A DNA stretch of 64,000 nt from Asaia bogorensis (GTDB lineage Bacteria; Pseudomonadota; Alphaproteobacteria; Reyranellales; Reyranellaceae). A program made the translations under genes and the position numbers. Of the stretch, positions 41,891 to 50,061 are shown one piece after another (within the stretch, counting starts at the first letter, position 1; every line of letters begins with the position of its first letter). Under the pieces are notes generated by a model. It did no database searches. It was given only the letters and a program-made list of their open reading frames with translations, and was not told the DNA's origin. The stretch is from contig CAMDCE010000008.1 of the NCBI GenBank assembly GCA_945889625.1, positions 52,453 through 116,452 on the forward strand. Direction: 5' to 3'.

Positions 41891-43902
41891 GACGATCTCC
41901 GCAGGATCAGATTGTCATCGGGATCGAGCGCGGCTGTCCAGCCGGGCGGCACCCAGGTCGTGGCTGTGTAGCCCTCGATGACGGCGGGCCCGGTGATATT
42001 TTGCCCTGCCGACAGGGCCTCGGCAGTGTACCGGGCGCCCTCGACCCAACCCTCGCCGTGGAAGATCCGGGTCTTTTCCGGCGCCCGGGCCGCCAGCGCC
42101 TCGCGGTCGAGCCGGGGGACCACGCCGATCGGCAGGGTGGCGCCGACCCGCAAGGTCACGATCTCGACCGGCCGGTCGAGCGTGGCGCCGTGCATGAAGG
42201 TGCGGTGATGGGCGTCGGCGAACAGCTCGGCGAGATAAGGGGCGTCGAGCGAGCCCAGCCGCGCGGCGGGAATCTCGACTCCGACCTCGAAGGCCTGGCC
42301 GACGAAGCGCATGTCGAGCGTGTGGGTGTAGACCAGACCGCCGGGCAATTTCATGTCGGTGAACTGCGCCGCGAGCCGGGTGCGCATCTCGGCGAAGGTC
42401 GCGGCTGCGCTCTTGGCCGCGGCGTCGTCGAGCTTCATCTTGCGCGTCACGGCGTCGAACTTGGTGTAGTCCGAAGCGACCAGCCCATAGGCCGAGATCA
42501 CGCCGGCATTGGGCGGCACGACGATGGTCGAGATGCCGAGTTCCTCGGCGATGCGCGCGGCATGCAGCGGCCCCGCGCCGCCGAACGGCACCAGCGCGTA
42601 GTCGCGCGGATCGCGGCCGCGCTCGGTCGAGACGAGCTGGATGGCGCGCACGATGTTGGCGTCGGCGAGCTGCAGCGCCGACGATGCGGCCTGCTCGATG
42701 CCGAGCCCGAAGCGGGCGGCGAGCGGCTCGAACACGCGGCGTGCCGCCTCGCCGTCGAGCTTCATCGCGCCGCCGAGAAACGCGCCGGGCCGGATGGTGC
42801 CGATCACGATGTGCGCATCGGTGGTCGTGGGCTCCTGGCCGCCCCGCCCGTAGCAGGCCGGACCGGGATCGGCGCCGGCGCTCTGCGGGCCGACGCGCAG
42901 CATGCCGCCGTCGTCGACCCAGGCGATCGAGCCGCCGCCGGCGCCGACCGACACGATGTCGAGCACCGGGGTGCGGATCGGCAGCCCATCGATCTCGCTT
43001 TCCGAGGCGAGCGAGGGCCGTCCGTCCTGCACCAGACAAACGTCGGTCGAGGTGCCGCCCATGTCGAAGGTGATCAGATCCCTGAAGCCCGAGCGCGCGG
43101 CCTGGCGCGTGGCGCCGACCACGCCGGCCGCCGGTCCCGAATAAAGCGCGGTGATGGCGCTCTGGCGCATCGCCGAGGCCGGCAGCCGTCCGCCGTTCGA
43201 TTGCATCACGGTGAAGCGGCCCTTGAAGCCCGCCTGGGCGAGCTTGCTCTCGAAGCGGTGCAGGTAGCCGTCGATCACCGGCTGGACATAGGCCGACAAC
43301 AGCGTCGTCGAAGCGCGCTCGAATTCGCGAAACTCGCGCGCCACCTGATGGCTGCAGGTCACCAGCACGCCGGGCAGCACTTCGGCGATCATTTCTGCCA
43401 GCCGCTTTTCATGCACGGGATTGGCGTAGGCATTGAGCAGGCAGATCGCGACGGCGCGATAGCCACCGGCTTTCAGCGCAGGAATGAGTGCGCCGCGAAC
43501 CACGGCTTCATCGAGCGGCCTCTCGACCGTGCCGTCGGCGCGCAGGCGCTCCGCTGCCTCGAAGCAGTCCTTGCGGCGCACCGGCGGCACCGGCTTGGCA
43601 TAGAACAGATCGTAGATGTTGCGCCGGTCGTGGCGCTGCATGAACAGGAGATCGCGAAAGCCTGTCGTGGCGATGAAGGCGACGGTGGCGCCCTTGCGCT
43701 CCAGCACGGCGTTGGTGGCGACCGTCGAGCCGTGGCCGAGATCTTCGATGCGCGAGAGGTCGATGCCCGAGGCGGTGAGCGCCGCGAAGGCGCCGATGTC
43801 GGGACTTTTGGGCGTGCTCGGCACCTTGGTGACGACAATCCGGCCATCTTCGACCGCAACCAGGTCGGTGAAAGTGCCGCCGACCTCGACGCCAACGCGC
43901 AT
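41887..43902 (-). CDS. Hydantoinase A / 5-oxoprolinase-type subunit
   Basis: A 671-aa HyuA-family protein with an actin-like ATPase core: MRVGVEVGGTFTDLVAVEDG at the start, GHGSTVATNAVLERKGATVA, QSNGGRLPASAMRQSAITAL, FDMGGTSTDVCLVQDGRPSL and VPFGGAGPLHAARIAEELG. It couples ATP use to ring opening with HyuB. ATG 43902 starts the phosphate loop; 14 upstream codons to 43944 are unsupported and run into a repeat. Upstream is the convergent repeat and ubiK. Confidence 0.92.
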   Translation of the reverse strand: MRVGVEVGGTFTDLVAVEDGRIVVTKVPSTPKSPDIGAFAALTASGIDLSRIEDLGHGSTVATNAVLERKGATVAFIATTGFRDLLFMQRHDRRNIYDLFYAKPVPPVRRKDCFEAAERLRADGTVERPLDEAVVRGALIPALKAGGYRAVAICLLNAYANPVHEKRLAEMIAEVLPGVLVTCSHQVAREFREFERASTTLLSAYVQPVIDGYLHRFESKLAQAGFKGRFTVMQSNGGRLPASAMRQSAITALYSGPAAGVVGATRQAARSGFRDLITFDMGGTSTDVCLVQDGRPSLASESEIDGLPIRTPVLDIVSVGAGGGSIAWVDDGGMLRVGPQSAGADPGPACYGRGGQEPTTTDAHIVIGTIRPGAFLGGAMKLDGEAARRVFEPLAARFGLGIEQAASSALQLADANIVRAIQLVSTERGRDPRDYALVPFGGAGPLHAARIAEELGISTIVVPPNAGVISAYGLVASDYTKFDAVTRKMKLDDAAAKSAAATFAEMRTRLAAQFTDMKLPGGLVYTHTLDMRFVGQAFEVGVEIPAARLGSLDAPYLAELFADAHHRTFMHGATLDRPVEIVTLRVGATLPIGVVPRLDREALAARAPEKTRIFHGEGWVEGARYTAEALSAGQNITGPAVIEGYTATTWVPPGWTAALDPDDNLILRRSS

Positions 43903-43939
43903 GCGAGTCCTTTCACAATTCCGCTGCACCAAACACCGT

Positions 43940-44007
43940 GTCATCCCGAGCGTAGCGAGGGATCCTTGCTTGTGGCCCGCAAGATCCCTCGCTGCGCTCG
44001 GGATGAC
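43940..44007. repeat. REP-like palindrome, GTCATCCCGAGCG type
   Basis: GTCATCCCGAGCG with TAGCGAGGGATC (43940-43964) faces the complementary GATCCCTCGCTGCGCTCGGG and ATGAC (43983-44007), 18 bases apart, with one small mismatch. It lies between the hyuA start and the ubiK stop, both on the minus strand, and may end the ubiK message. Relatives are at 40010-40078 and 22122-22235. Confidence 0.8.
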
Positions 44008-44016
44008 AATGCGCGG

Positions 44017-44274
44017 CTAGCCTGCATTTCCGGTGAGCTTGGCCTGCAGATCGGCGATCTGCTTGCGGAGCTCGTCGTTCTCCTCGCGGGCCTTGGCTGC
44101 CATGGCTTTCACCGCATCGAACTCATCGCGACGCGGAATGTCCATGCCGTCCAGGATCTTGGCGATCTGGTCGCGCATGCGCGCCGTCATTTCGTCCTTC
44201 ACGCCGCTCAGCGCCCCCATGGCGCCGTTGGCCACCTTGGTGAGGTCGTCGATGAAGGGATTGCGTGTCTGCAT
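44017..44274 (-). CDS. ubiK: Accessory factor UbiK (BMFP) family protein
   Basis: An 85-aa protein with MQTRNPFIDDLTKVANGAMG at the start, a helical middle and a C-terminal coiled coil (KAREENDELRKQIADLQAKL). This is the BMFP/DUF526 layout, which in gamma-proteobacteria assists ubiquinone biosynthesis and has membrane-fusogenic activity. ATG 44274 is preferred over an upstream frame that crosses into the divergent hydratase gene. In many alphaproteobacteria ubiK separates lgt from proC; here lgt is 13 kb away. Confidence 0.88.
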   Translation of the reverse strand: MQTRNPFIDDLTKVANGAMGALSGVKDEMTARMRDQIAKILDGMDIPRRDEFDAVKAMAAKAREENDELRKQIADLQAKLTGNAG

Positions 44275-44341
44275 GGGGCTTCTCCTGATGCGGCAAGTAT
44301 GGGCGGCTGCTAGCATCCCGACAAGAACGCCGGAGGTCGCA

Positions 44342-45076
44342 GTGGGTCTGGTCAAAGTCGATTCTAGCGAAGGCATCACCACCATCACCATGGCGCGGGC
44401 CGAGAAACGCAATGCGCTGAACCAGGCGCTGTGCGACGACCTCTACGAAGCCTATCGCGGCTTCGAAGCGGGCGATGACCGGGTCGCCGTCCTGCAGGCC
44501 GAGGGTCCGGCCTTCTGCGTCGGCGCCGACCTCAAGGAAGCACCATCGGCGATGTGGAAGGCGGTGCCGCATGTCAGCCATCACCTGACCAAGCCGGTCA
44601 TTGCCGTCACCCAGGGCTGGGTGATCGGTGGCGCCATCTGCATGGTGATGACGTGCGACCTGATGGTGTCTGCCGACACCACTAAGTTCATGTATCCCGA
44701 GGCCAAGGTCGGCGTCTTTGGCGGGTTGATGCCCGGCATCGTCTCGCGCATGCCGCACAAGGTCGCCATGGAGTTGCTGCTGCTCGGCGAGGAGATCTCC
44801 GCCAAGCGCGCCTATGACGTGGGCTTCGTCAACAAGGTGGTGCCGCTGGGCGACGAGCGCACCGAAGCGCGACGCATGGCCAAGGTGATCGCGGGCTCGG
44901 CGCCGCTGGTGATCCGCACCCTGCGCGACTTCGCCAACCAGACGCTTCCCCGTGGGCCGGCGGAGATCTTCGTGCCGGAGCGCTACAAGCTCGAGCAGAT
45001 CGCCGGCAGCGAGGACCGCAAGGAAGGTTCCGCCGCGTTTCGCGAAAAGCGTACGGCGAAATTCAAGGGCAGGTAA
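44342..45076 (+). CDS. Enoyl-CoA hydratase/isomerase family protein
   Basis: A 244-aa crotonase-fold enzyme acting on acyl-CoA. Motifs: GITTITMARAEKRNALNQAL, the oxyanion-hole loops EGPAFCVGADLKE and GWVIGGAICMVMTCDLMVSA, and the typical TKFMYPEAKVGVFGGLMPGI, RMPHKVAMELLLLGEEISAK, RAYDVGFVNKVVPLGD. The glutamates of classic hydratases are not obvious at the second loop, so the reaction is uncertain. I choose GTG at 44342, just before the first strand; the longer frame to 44033 is the shadow of ubiK. proC follows after 11 bp. Confidence 0.87.
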   Translation: MGLVKVDSSEGITTITMARAEKRNALNQALCDDLYEAYRGFEAGDDRVAVLQAEGPAFCVGADLKEAPSAMWKAVPHVSHHLTKPVIAVTQGWVIGGAICMVMTCDLMVSADTTKFMYPEAKVGVFGGLMPGIVSRMPHKVAMELLLLGEEISAKRAYDVGFVNKVVPLGDERTEARRMAKVIAGSAPLVIRTLRDFANQTLPRGPAEIFVPERYKLEQIAGSEDRKEGSAAFREKRTAKFKGR

Positions 45077-45087
45077 GGAAGAAGAAC

Positions 45088-45885
45088 ATGGGCAAGCTGC
45101 TGCTGGTCGGTTGCGGCAAGATGGGCGGCGCCATGCTGGATGGCTGGATGGCGCGCGGGCTCGCTGTTTTCGATGTGATCGTCGCCGAGCCCGTGGCGGC
45201 AATCCGGCCGAACAAAGCCGGTCTGCGCGTCGTGGCATCGACTTCCGAAGTGGGCGAGAAACCCGAGATCGTCGTGCTGGCGGTCAAGCCGCAGTCGATG
45301 GACGCCGTGCTGCCCGATCTCAAGCGCTTCGCCGACGAAGGTTCGGTGTTCCTGTCGATCGCGGCCGGCAAGACCCTGCGCTACTTCGCGAAGCACCTGG
45401 GCACCACCGCCAAGGTCGTGCGCTCCATGCCCAACACGCCGGCAGCGGTGCGCCAGGGCATCACCGTGGCGACGCCCTCGTCGGGCGTATCGGCCGCCGA
45501 GAAAAAGCGCTGCCATGAGTTGCTCGAGGCGGTCGGCCAGGTCCTGTGGGTCGAGGACGAGGCGCTCATGGATCCGGTGACGGCGCTGTCGGGCAGCGGT
45601 CCGGCCTATGTCTTCCTGCTGGTCGAAGCCATGGCGGCCGCCGGCGCCCGGCTGGGACTGACACCCGACATGGCCATGCAGCTCGCGCGGGCGACGGTGG
45701 CGGGCAGCGGCGAACTTTTGAAGCAGTCGAGCGAGCCCGCCCAGCAGTTGCGGGTCAACGTCACGAGCCCCGGCGGTACCACGGCCGAAGCGCTGAAAAT
45801 CCTGATGGCGCCGGATGGCATTCAACCGGTGTTCGACAAGGCGCTGGCGGCGGCGTCGCGACGGTCCAAGGAACTGGCCGGATGA
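45088..45885 (+). CDS. proC: Pyrroline-5-carboxylate reductase
   Basis: Last step of proline biosynthesis (pyrroline-5-carboxylate plus NADPH to proline). The 265-aa product has the Rossmann motif LLVGCGKMGGAMLDGW, the mid-chain VVRSMPNTPAAVRQG and the C-terminal signature ALSGSGPAYVFLLVEAMAAA with NVTSPGGTTAEAL. The start is behind AGGAAGAAGAAC. It overlaps the next gene by four bases (ATGA). Confidence 0.97.
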   Translation: MGKLLLVGCGKMGGAMLDGWMARGLAVFDVIVAEPVAAIRPNKAGLRVVASTSEVGEKPEIVVLAVKPQSMDAVLPDLKRFADEGSVFLSIAAGKTLRYFAKHLGTTAKVVRSMPNTPAAVRQGITVATPSSGVSAAEKKRCHELLEAVGQVLWVEDEALMDPVTALSGSGPAYVFLLVEAMAAAGARLGLTPDMAMQLARATVAGSGELLKQSSEPAQQLRVNVTSPGGTTAEALKILMAPDGIQPVFDKALAAASRRSKELAG

Positions 45886-46520
45886 AGAGCGCGCACGAGA
45901 CGGCCCTCGACGCCTTCCTCGGCCTGATCGCCGACAAGGGCTACATCGCCGTGACCTTGCACGACGTCGCCGATAGTGCCGGGCTCAGCCTCGCCGAGCT
46001 CTATCGTCTCTATCCGGACAAGATCGCACTGGCGGCCGCCTTCATGGCGCGCATCGATGCCGAGGTGCTGGCCGGCGTGCCGCGGCGAAGGCAAGCCAAT
46101 GGGGACGATTCCGAGGAGACCGCGCGGGACAGGCTGTTCGATGTCCTGATGCGCCGCTACGACGCGCTCAAGCCGCATCGTCTTGCGCTCCGTGCCATCC
46201 GTCGCGCCGGCACGCGAGATCCCCTGCTGGCATTGGCAATCGGGCCGGCGCTCAGGCGCTCGATGGCGGCCATGCTGGAAGCGGCCTCCGTTTCGAGCGA
46301 CGGCCTTAGTGGTGCGCTGCGGCAGAATGGCCTGATAGCCATCCATTATGCTGTCGCCAGGGTGTTCGACCGCGACGATACGGTCGATTTGTCGAAGACA
46401 ATGGCGGCCTTGGACAGCCGCCTGAAGATGGCGGAAAAATGGGCTCAACTCTTTGATAAATATGTGATTTCAGCCGATTCCAAAGCTCCTGCGCCGGGCT
46501 CCGGCTCGCCCGCAGCGTGA
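45882..46520 (+). CDS. TetR-like protein with helix-turn-helix N-terminus
   Basis: A 212-aa protein whose first 60 residues read as a TetR helix-turn-helix: ALDAFLGLIADKGYIAVTLH then DVADSAGLSLAELYRLYPDK. The C-terminal part (LMRRYDALKPHRLALRAIRR, ALDSRLKMAEKWAQLFDKY) resembles the COQ9-like TetR branch found beside proC in Alphaproteobacteria. It may therefore be a regulator or a lipid-binding accessory factor. Translationally coupled to proC. Confidence 0.75.
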   Translation: MKSAHETALDAFLGLIADKGYIAVTLHDVADSAGLSLAELYRLYPDKIALAAAFMARIDAEVLAGVPRRRQANGDDSEETARDRLFDVLMRRYDALKPHRLALRAIRRAGTRDPLLALAIGPALRRSMAAMLEAASVSSDGLSGALRQNGLIAIHYAVARVFDRDDTVDLSKTMAALDSRLKMAEKWAQLFDKYVISADSKAPAPGSGSPAA

Positions 46521-46549
46521 GAATTTGGTGCGCTGCACAAAAACGTCTC

Positions 46550-46577
46550 TTGACTTGCTGCGGCGCATCCCTAAATT
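46550..46577 (+). promoter_or_regulatory. Phasin promoter with PhaR-like TGC/GCA sites
   Basis: TTGACT (46550-46555), 16 bases, then TAAATT (46572-46577) make a good housekeeping promoter, about 80 bases before the phasin ATG. Two TGC/GCA-type words, TTGCTGCGGCGCA (46555-46567) in the spacer and TTGTGCACCGCAA (46586-46598) at about the start point, look like sites for the PHB-responsive repressor PhaR. This is known to control phasin genes in related bacteria; the assignment is by pattern only. Confidence 0.6.
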
Positions 46578-46654
46578 CAGCTTCGTTGTGCACCGCAACA
46601 TAGAGCGGGACACCTAGAGTTTCAGCCCACATCAACGTCCTTCAGGAGACCCTC

Positions 46655-47095
46655 ATGTCCATGTACGCCAATGGCGCCTTCAAGAATCCCTTCGCCGACT
46701 TCGACTTCAGCAAATTTGCCGGCGAGTTCAAGATCCCGACCGTCGACATGGAGTCGATGGTCGAGACCGGCCGCAAGAACTTCGCCGCGATGACCACCAT
46801 CAGCACCGCCGCCGCCGAGTCGGTCAAGGCGATCGCCACCCGCCAGGGCGACATGCTGCGCGCCGCGATGGAAGATTTCTCCAAGCACGGCAGCGACGTG
46901 ATGTCGGCCGCGACCATCGAGGAGAAGGCCGCCAAGCAGATCGACTTCGCCAAGAAGAGCTACGAGGCCGCCCTCGCCAACACCAAGGAACTGGCCGACC
47001 TCTACACCAAGAGCCATGCCGAGGCGCTGGCCACGATCAGCGAGCGCATCACCGCGCTTTCCGATGAGGTCAAGGCCGCCATCGCCAAGAAGTAA
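46655..47095 (+). CDS. Phasin family protein
   Basis: A 146-aa amphipathic helical protein that coats polyhydroxyalkanoate granules. The N-terminal MSMYANGAFKNPFADFDFSK and KFAGEFKIPTVDMESMVETG lead into long helices with NFAAMTTISTAAAESVKAIA and KKSYEAALANTKELADLYTK. These match Phasin_2-type proteins. The ribosome site is CAGGAGACC. It is monocistronic: a strong terminator follows. Confidence 0.92.
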   Translation: MSMYANGAFKNPFADFDFSKFAGEFKIPTVDMESMVETGRKNFAAMTTISTAAAESVKAIATRQGDMLRAAMEDFSKHGSDVMSAATIEEKAAKQIDFAKKSYEAALANTKELADLYTKSHAEALATISERITALSDEVKAAIAKK

Positions 47096-47124
47096 GACCG
47101 AAGGCGCATCGCGCCGACGGCGAG

Positions 47125-47159
47125 AAGGGGCTGCCCGAAAGGGCGGCCCCTTTTCTTTT
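47125..47159 (+). terminator. Intrinsic terminator of the phasin gene
   Basis: AAGGGGCTGCCC-GAAA-GGGCGGCCCCTT has a long GC stem with a GAAA tetraloop and is followed by TTCTTTT. It lies 30 bases after the phasin stop. One T-G pair is in the stem. It is one of the clearest Rho-independent terminators of the window. Confidence 0.92.
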
Positions 47160-47185
47160 GGGCGGGTGGCCCTAGGCTTCGTCCC

Positions 47186-47524
47186 ATGAACACCATCACC
47201 TACGACGATTTCACCAAGGTCGACATACGCGTCGGCACCGTGCGCGCCGCCCAGCCGCTGGAAGGAGCGCGCAAACCCGCCTTCCGCCTCGAAATCGACT
47301 TCGGGCCCGAGATTGGCGTGAAGAAGTCCTCCGCGCAGATCACTGTGCACTATGGGCCGGAGCAGCTGGTCGGGAAGCAGGTCGCGGCGGTCGTCAATTT
47401 CCCGCCGCGCCAGATTGGCAAGTTCAAGTCGGAGGTCCTGACGCTCGGCTTTCCCGATGCCGACGGCAGCGTCGTCCTGGTCGTGCCCGACAAGCCGGTG
47501 CCGAACGGTGGCCGCTTGTTCTAG
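47186..47524 (+). CDS. csaA: CsaA-type tRNA-binding domain protein
   Basis: A 112-aa stand-alone tRNA-binding (EMAP II-like OB-fold) protein, the size of CsaA, a chaperone-like export factor in Bacillus. The chain MNTITYDDFTKVDIRVGTVR, KPAFRLEIDFGPEIGVKKSS and AVVNFPPRQIGKFKSEVLTL with GFPDADGSVVLVVPDKPVPN covers the entire family. It stands between the phasin terminator and the convergent ilvE, only 3 bp from the latter's stop. Confidence 0.92.
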   Translation: MNTITYDDFTKVDIRVGTVRAAQPLEGARKPAFRLEIDFGPEIGVKKSSAQITVHYGPEQLVGKQVAAVVNFPPRQIGKFKSEVLTLGFPDADGSVVLVVPDKPVPNGGRLF

Positions 47525-47527
47525 CTT

Positions 47528-48619
47528 CTAGAAGACGCGGTGGATCCACTTGTGCTGGTCGGCGGCGCGGCCGCGCTGGATGTCCACCAGCGCTTTTTTC
47601 AGCTCGTCCGTCCGTGTGCCCGAGCCGCCATTGCCGATCTTGAACTCGCCATCGGGTGCGCGGACGGTACCGATCGGCGTCACCACCGCGGCCGTGCCGC
47701 AGGCAAAGGCCTCGCGCAGCCGGCCGCTGCCGGCGTCGGCACGCCATTGGTCGAATGAATAGCGCTCCTCGCGAACCGCGATACCCTTGTCCTTGGCGAG
47801 CGTCATGAGCGATGAACGGGTAATGCCGGGCAGGATCGTGCCGAGCGGCGGCGTCGACATCGAGCCGTCGTTGAAGACGAAGAAGATGTTCATTCCGCCC
47901 AGTTCCTCGACCCAGCGACGCTCGGCGGCGTCAAGGAAGACGACCTGGTCGCAACCGTGGCGGGTCGCTTCCGACTGGGCAAGAAGGCTGGCCGCATAGT
48001 TGCCGCCACACTTGGCGGCGCCCGTGCCGCCCGGCGCGGCGCGCGTATATTCCTGGGATACCCACACCGAAACCGCGTCGGTAGCCGATTTGAAATAGGC
48101 GCCGACGGACGACGCGATGACGATGAACAGATAATCCGACGACGGCTTCACGCCCAGGAACGTCTCGTTGGCGAACATGAAGGGGCGGATGTAGAGGCTG
48201 CCGTCGCCATCCGGAATCCAGTCGCGGTCGATGTTGACGAGCTGGTCCACCGCCTCGAGGAACAGCTTCTCTGGCAGGACCGCCATCGCCAGACGCTCTG
48301 CCGATTGCTGGAAGCGGCGCGCATTCTCGCGCGGCCGGAACAGCGTGGCGCCGCCGTCGGCGGTCTTGTAGGCCTTGAGGCCCTCGAAGATTTCCTGGGC
48401 GTAGTGCAGGACGGCCGCAGCCGGATCCATCGGGATCGGCGCGCGCGGCTCGACCCGCGCGTCGTGCCAGCCCTGCGATTCGCTGTACCGGATGGTCACC
48501 ATGTGATCGCTGAACACCCGGCCGAACCCTGGATTGCTCAACAAGGCGGTGCGCTTCTCGGCGGGGGTGGGCGCCGGATGGGGGTGGTGAATGAACTTCA
48601 GGGATTGGATGTCGGCCAT
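47528..48619 (-). CDS. ilvE: Branched-chain amino acid aminotransferase (long type)
   Basis: A 363-aa class IV PLP transaminase of the BCAT2 type for Leu, Ile and Val synthesis or breakdown. Marks: FSDHMVTIRYSESQGWHDAR, AVLHYAQEIFEGLKAYKTAD, FRPRENARRFQQSAERLAM, SLYIRPFMFANETFLGVKPS, the Lys-bearing AAKCGGNYAASLLAQ, and ELGGMNIFFVFNDG with TPPLGTILPGITRSSLM. It differs from the shorter aminotransferase at 52181. It lies downstream of a two-component operon on the same strand, 86 bp away. Confidence 0.95.
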   Translation of the reverse strand: MADIQSLKFIHHPHPAPTPAEKRTALLSNPGFGRVFSDHMVTIRYSESQGWHDARVEPRAPIPMDPAAAVLHYAQEIFEGLKAYKTADGGATLFRPRENARRFQQSAERLAMAVLPEKLFLEAVDQLVNIDRDWIPDGDGSLYIRPFMFANETFLGVKPSSDYLFIVIASSVGAYFKSATDAVSVWVSQEYTRAAPGGTGAAKCGGNYAASLLAQSEATRHGCDQVVFLDAAERRWVEELGGMNIFFVFNDGSMSTPPLGTILPGITRSSLMTLAKDKGIAVREERYSFDQWRADAGSGRLREAFACGTAAVVTPIGTVRAPDGEFKIGNGGSGTRTDELKKALVDIQRGRAADQHKWIHRVF

Positions 48620-48705
48620 GGCTCTCTCAATTTGACGTACTACTGTAGCACAGGCCGCCTCGCCGCAAGCCTCGAGGAGGCAGCCGCTGCTTCTTACGCT
48701 GTTTC

Positions 48706-50061
48706 TTAGATTGGAATTCGAACGATTACGCGCAGGCCGCCCATCGGCGAGGCGGCGAGCGCCACGTCGCCGCCATGGCTACGCGCCACGTCGCGCGCGA
48801 TGGTGAGGCCAAGGCCGGTGCCGCCGGTGTCGACGTTGCGCGATTCGTCGAGGCGGTAGAACGGGCGGAACACGTCCTCGTATTTGTCGGGCGGAATGCC
48901 CGGGCCATCGTCGTCGATTGTAATCTCGACCGAGGTCCTGCCGCGGCTGGCCTGCAGGTTCGCCTTGGCGCCGTAGCGCAGCGCGTTGGACACGAGATTG
49001 GTCAGGCAGCGCTTGATGGCAAGCGCGCGCAATTCGACGTGCATGTTGCCCTGCCAGCCGACCGTAACGTTGGCGTTGTCGCGCCTCGCTCCAGCCGCCA
49101 CCTCCTGCAGGATCTCCGACAGGTCGACCGGCGCTGGCTCCTCGTCGCCCTCGCCGCGCGCGAAGGCGAGATAGCCCTCAATCATGCGCTCCATGTCGAG
49201 CACGTCGTCGCCTAGCTCCTTGGTCTCGGGCGAGTCGGGCAGGAGCGCCAGCGACAGCTTCATGCGGGTGAGCGGCGTGCGCAGATCGTGGCTGACGCCC
49301 GCCAGCATCTCGGTGCGCTGCTGGATCGAGCGGCGCAGCCGGATGCGCATGGTGTGGAAGGCGGTCGCGGCGTTGCGCACCTCGCGCGTGCCGCCGGAGA
49401 AGGCGAAGTCGGGCACGTCACGCCCCTTGCCCAGCGCGTCTGCCGCCACCCCTAGATGTTCGATCGGCACCAGCTCGCGGCGCATGAACCAGATGGCGAG
49501 ACCGAACAGCACCAAGGAAAGGCCGACCTGGGCCAGCACGTAGGCGAAGCTCGAACCGAAGGTCAGCCGTATATACGGCACCAGTACCTCCATGACGTCA
49601 TCGCCGGTGAGCTGGATCTCGATCAGAAGCCGGTCGTGGCCGACGTCGTTGTCAAGGTAGTAGGGCTGCTTGAGAATGGCATCGAGCGCGCCCTGGACTT
49701 CGCGCGCCACGATGTCGAAATATTCCGGGGTCTTGAACTCGCGCACGATGCCCTTGCGGAAGCTGACGAAAATCAGCAGGTCCGAGCGGGCGTGGCGCAG
49801 GATCCAGGCGCGATGCTCGTCGTCGGGAAAGTCGGCGCGCATGGCGATCAGCATGCGCAGGTCGCTCACCAGCAGAAACGCCAGCCGGTTGGTCACGTTG
49901 TCGCCGCGCTGGCTGTAGAACCACCAGGCCGACAGCGCCTGCAGCAGCAGCATCGGCACGACGATGATGATCAGCGCACGCGCGAACAGGGTCTGCGGCG
50001 AATGCCGGTCGGCCCAGCGGGCGATGCGCTCGAAGATGTCGCGGGGGCCGGCCACCTTCAT
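48706..50061 (-). CDS. EnvZ-like sensor histidine kinase
   Basis: A 451-aa membrane sensor. It has two membrane helices (about 27-45, ALIIIVVPMLLLQALSAWWF, and about 165-185, YVLAQVGLSLVLFGLAIWFM) around a periplasmic domain of about 115 residues. A HAMP domain follows, then the phospho-acceptor box AGVSHDLRTPLTRMKLSLAL with His, and the ATPase part NLVSNALRYGAKANLQ, DDDGPGIPPDKYEDVFRPFY and GGTGLGLTIARDVARSHGGD. ATG at 50061 overlaps the response regulator stop (ATGA). Signal unknown. With the PetR-like regulator it may respond to membrane or redox state. Confidence 0.92.
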   Translation of the reverse strand: MKVAGPRDIFERIARWADRHSPQTLFARALIIIVVPMLLLQALSAWWFYSQRGDNVTNRLAFLLVSDLRMLIAMRADFPDDEHRAWILRHARSDLLIFVSFRKGIVREFKTPEYFDIVAREVQGALDAILKQPYYLDNDVGHDRLLIEIQLTGDDVMEVLVPYIRLTFGSSFAYVLAQVGLSLVLFGLAIWFMRRELVPIEHLGVAADALGKGRDVPDFAFSGGTREVRNAATAFHTMRIRLRRSIQQRTEMLAGVSHDLRTPLTRMKLSLALLPDSPETKELGDDVLDMERMIEGYLAFARGEGDEEPAPVDLSEILQEVAAGARRDNANVTVGWQGNMHVELRALAIKRCLTNLVSNALRYGAKANLQASRGRTSVEITIDDDGPGIPPDKYEDVFRPFYRLDESRNVDTGGTGLGLTIARDVARSHGGDVALAASPMGGLRVIVRIPI

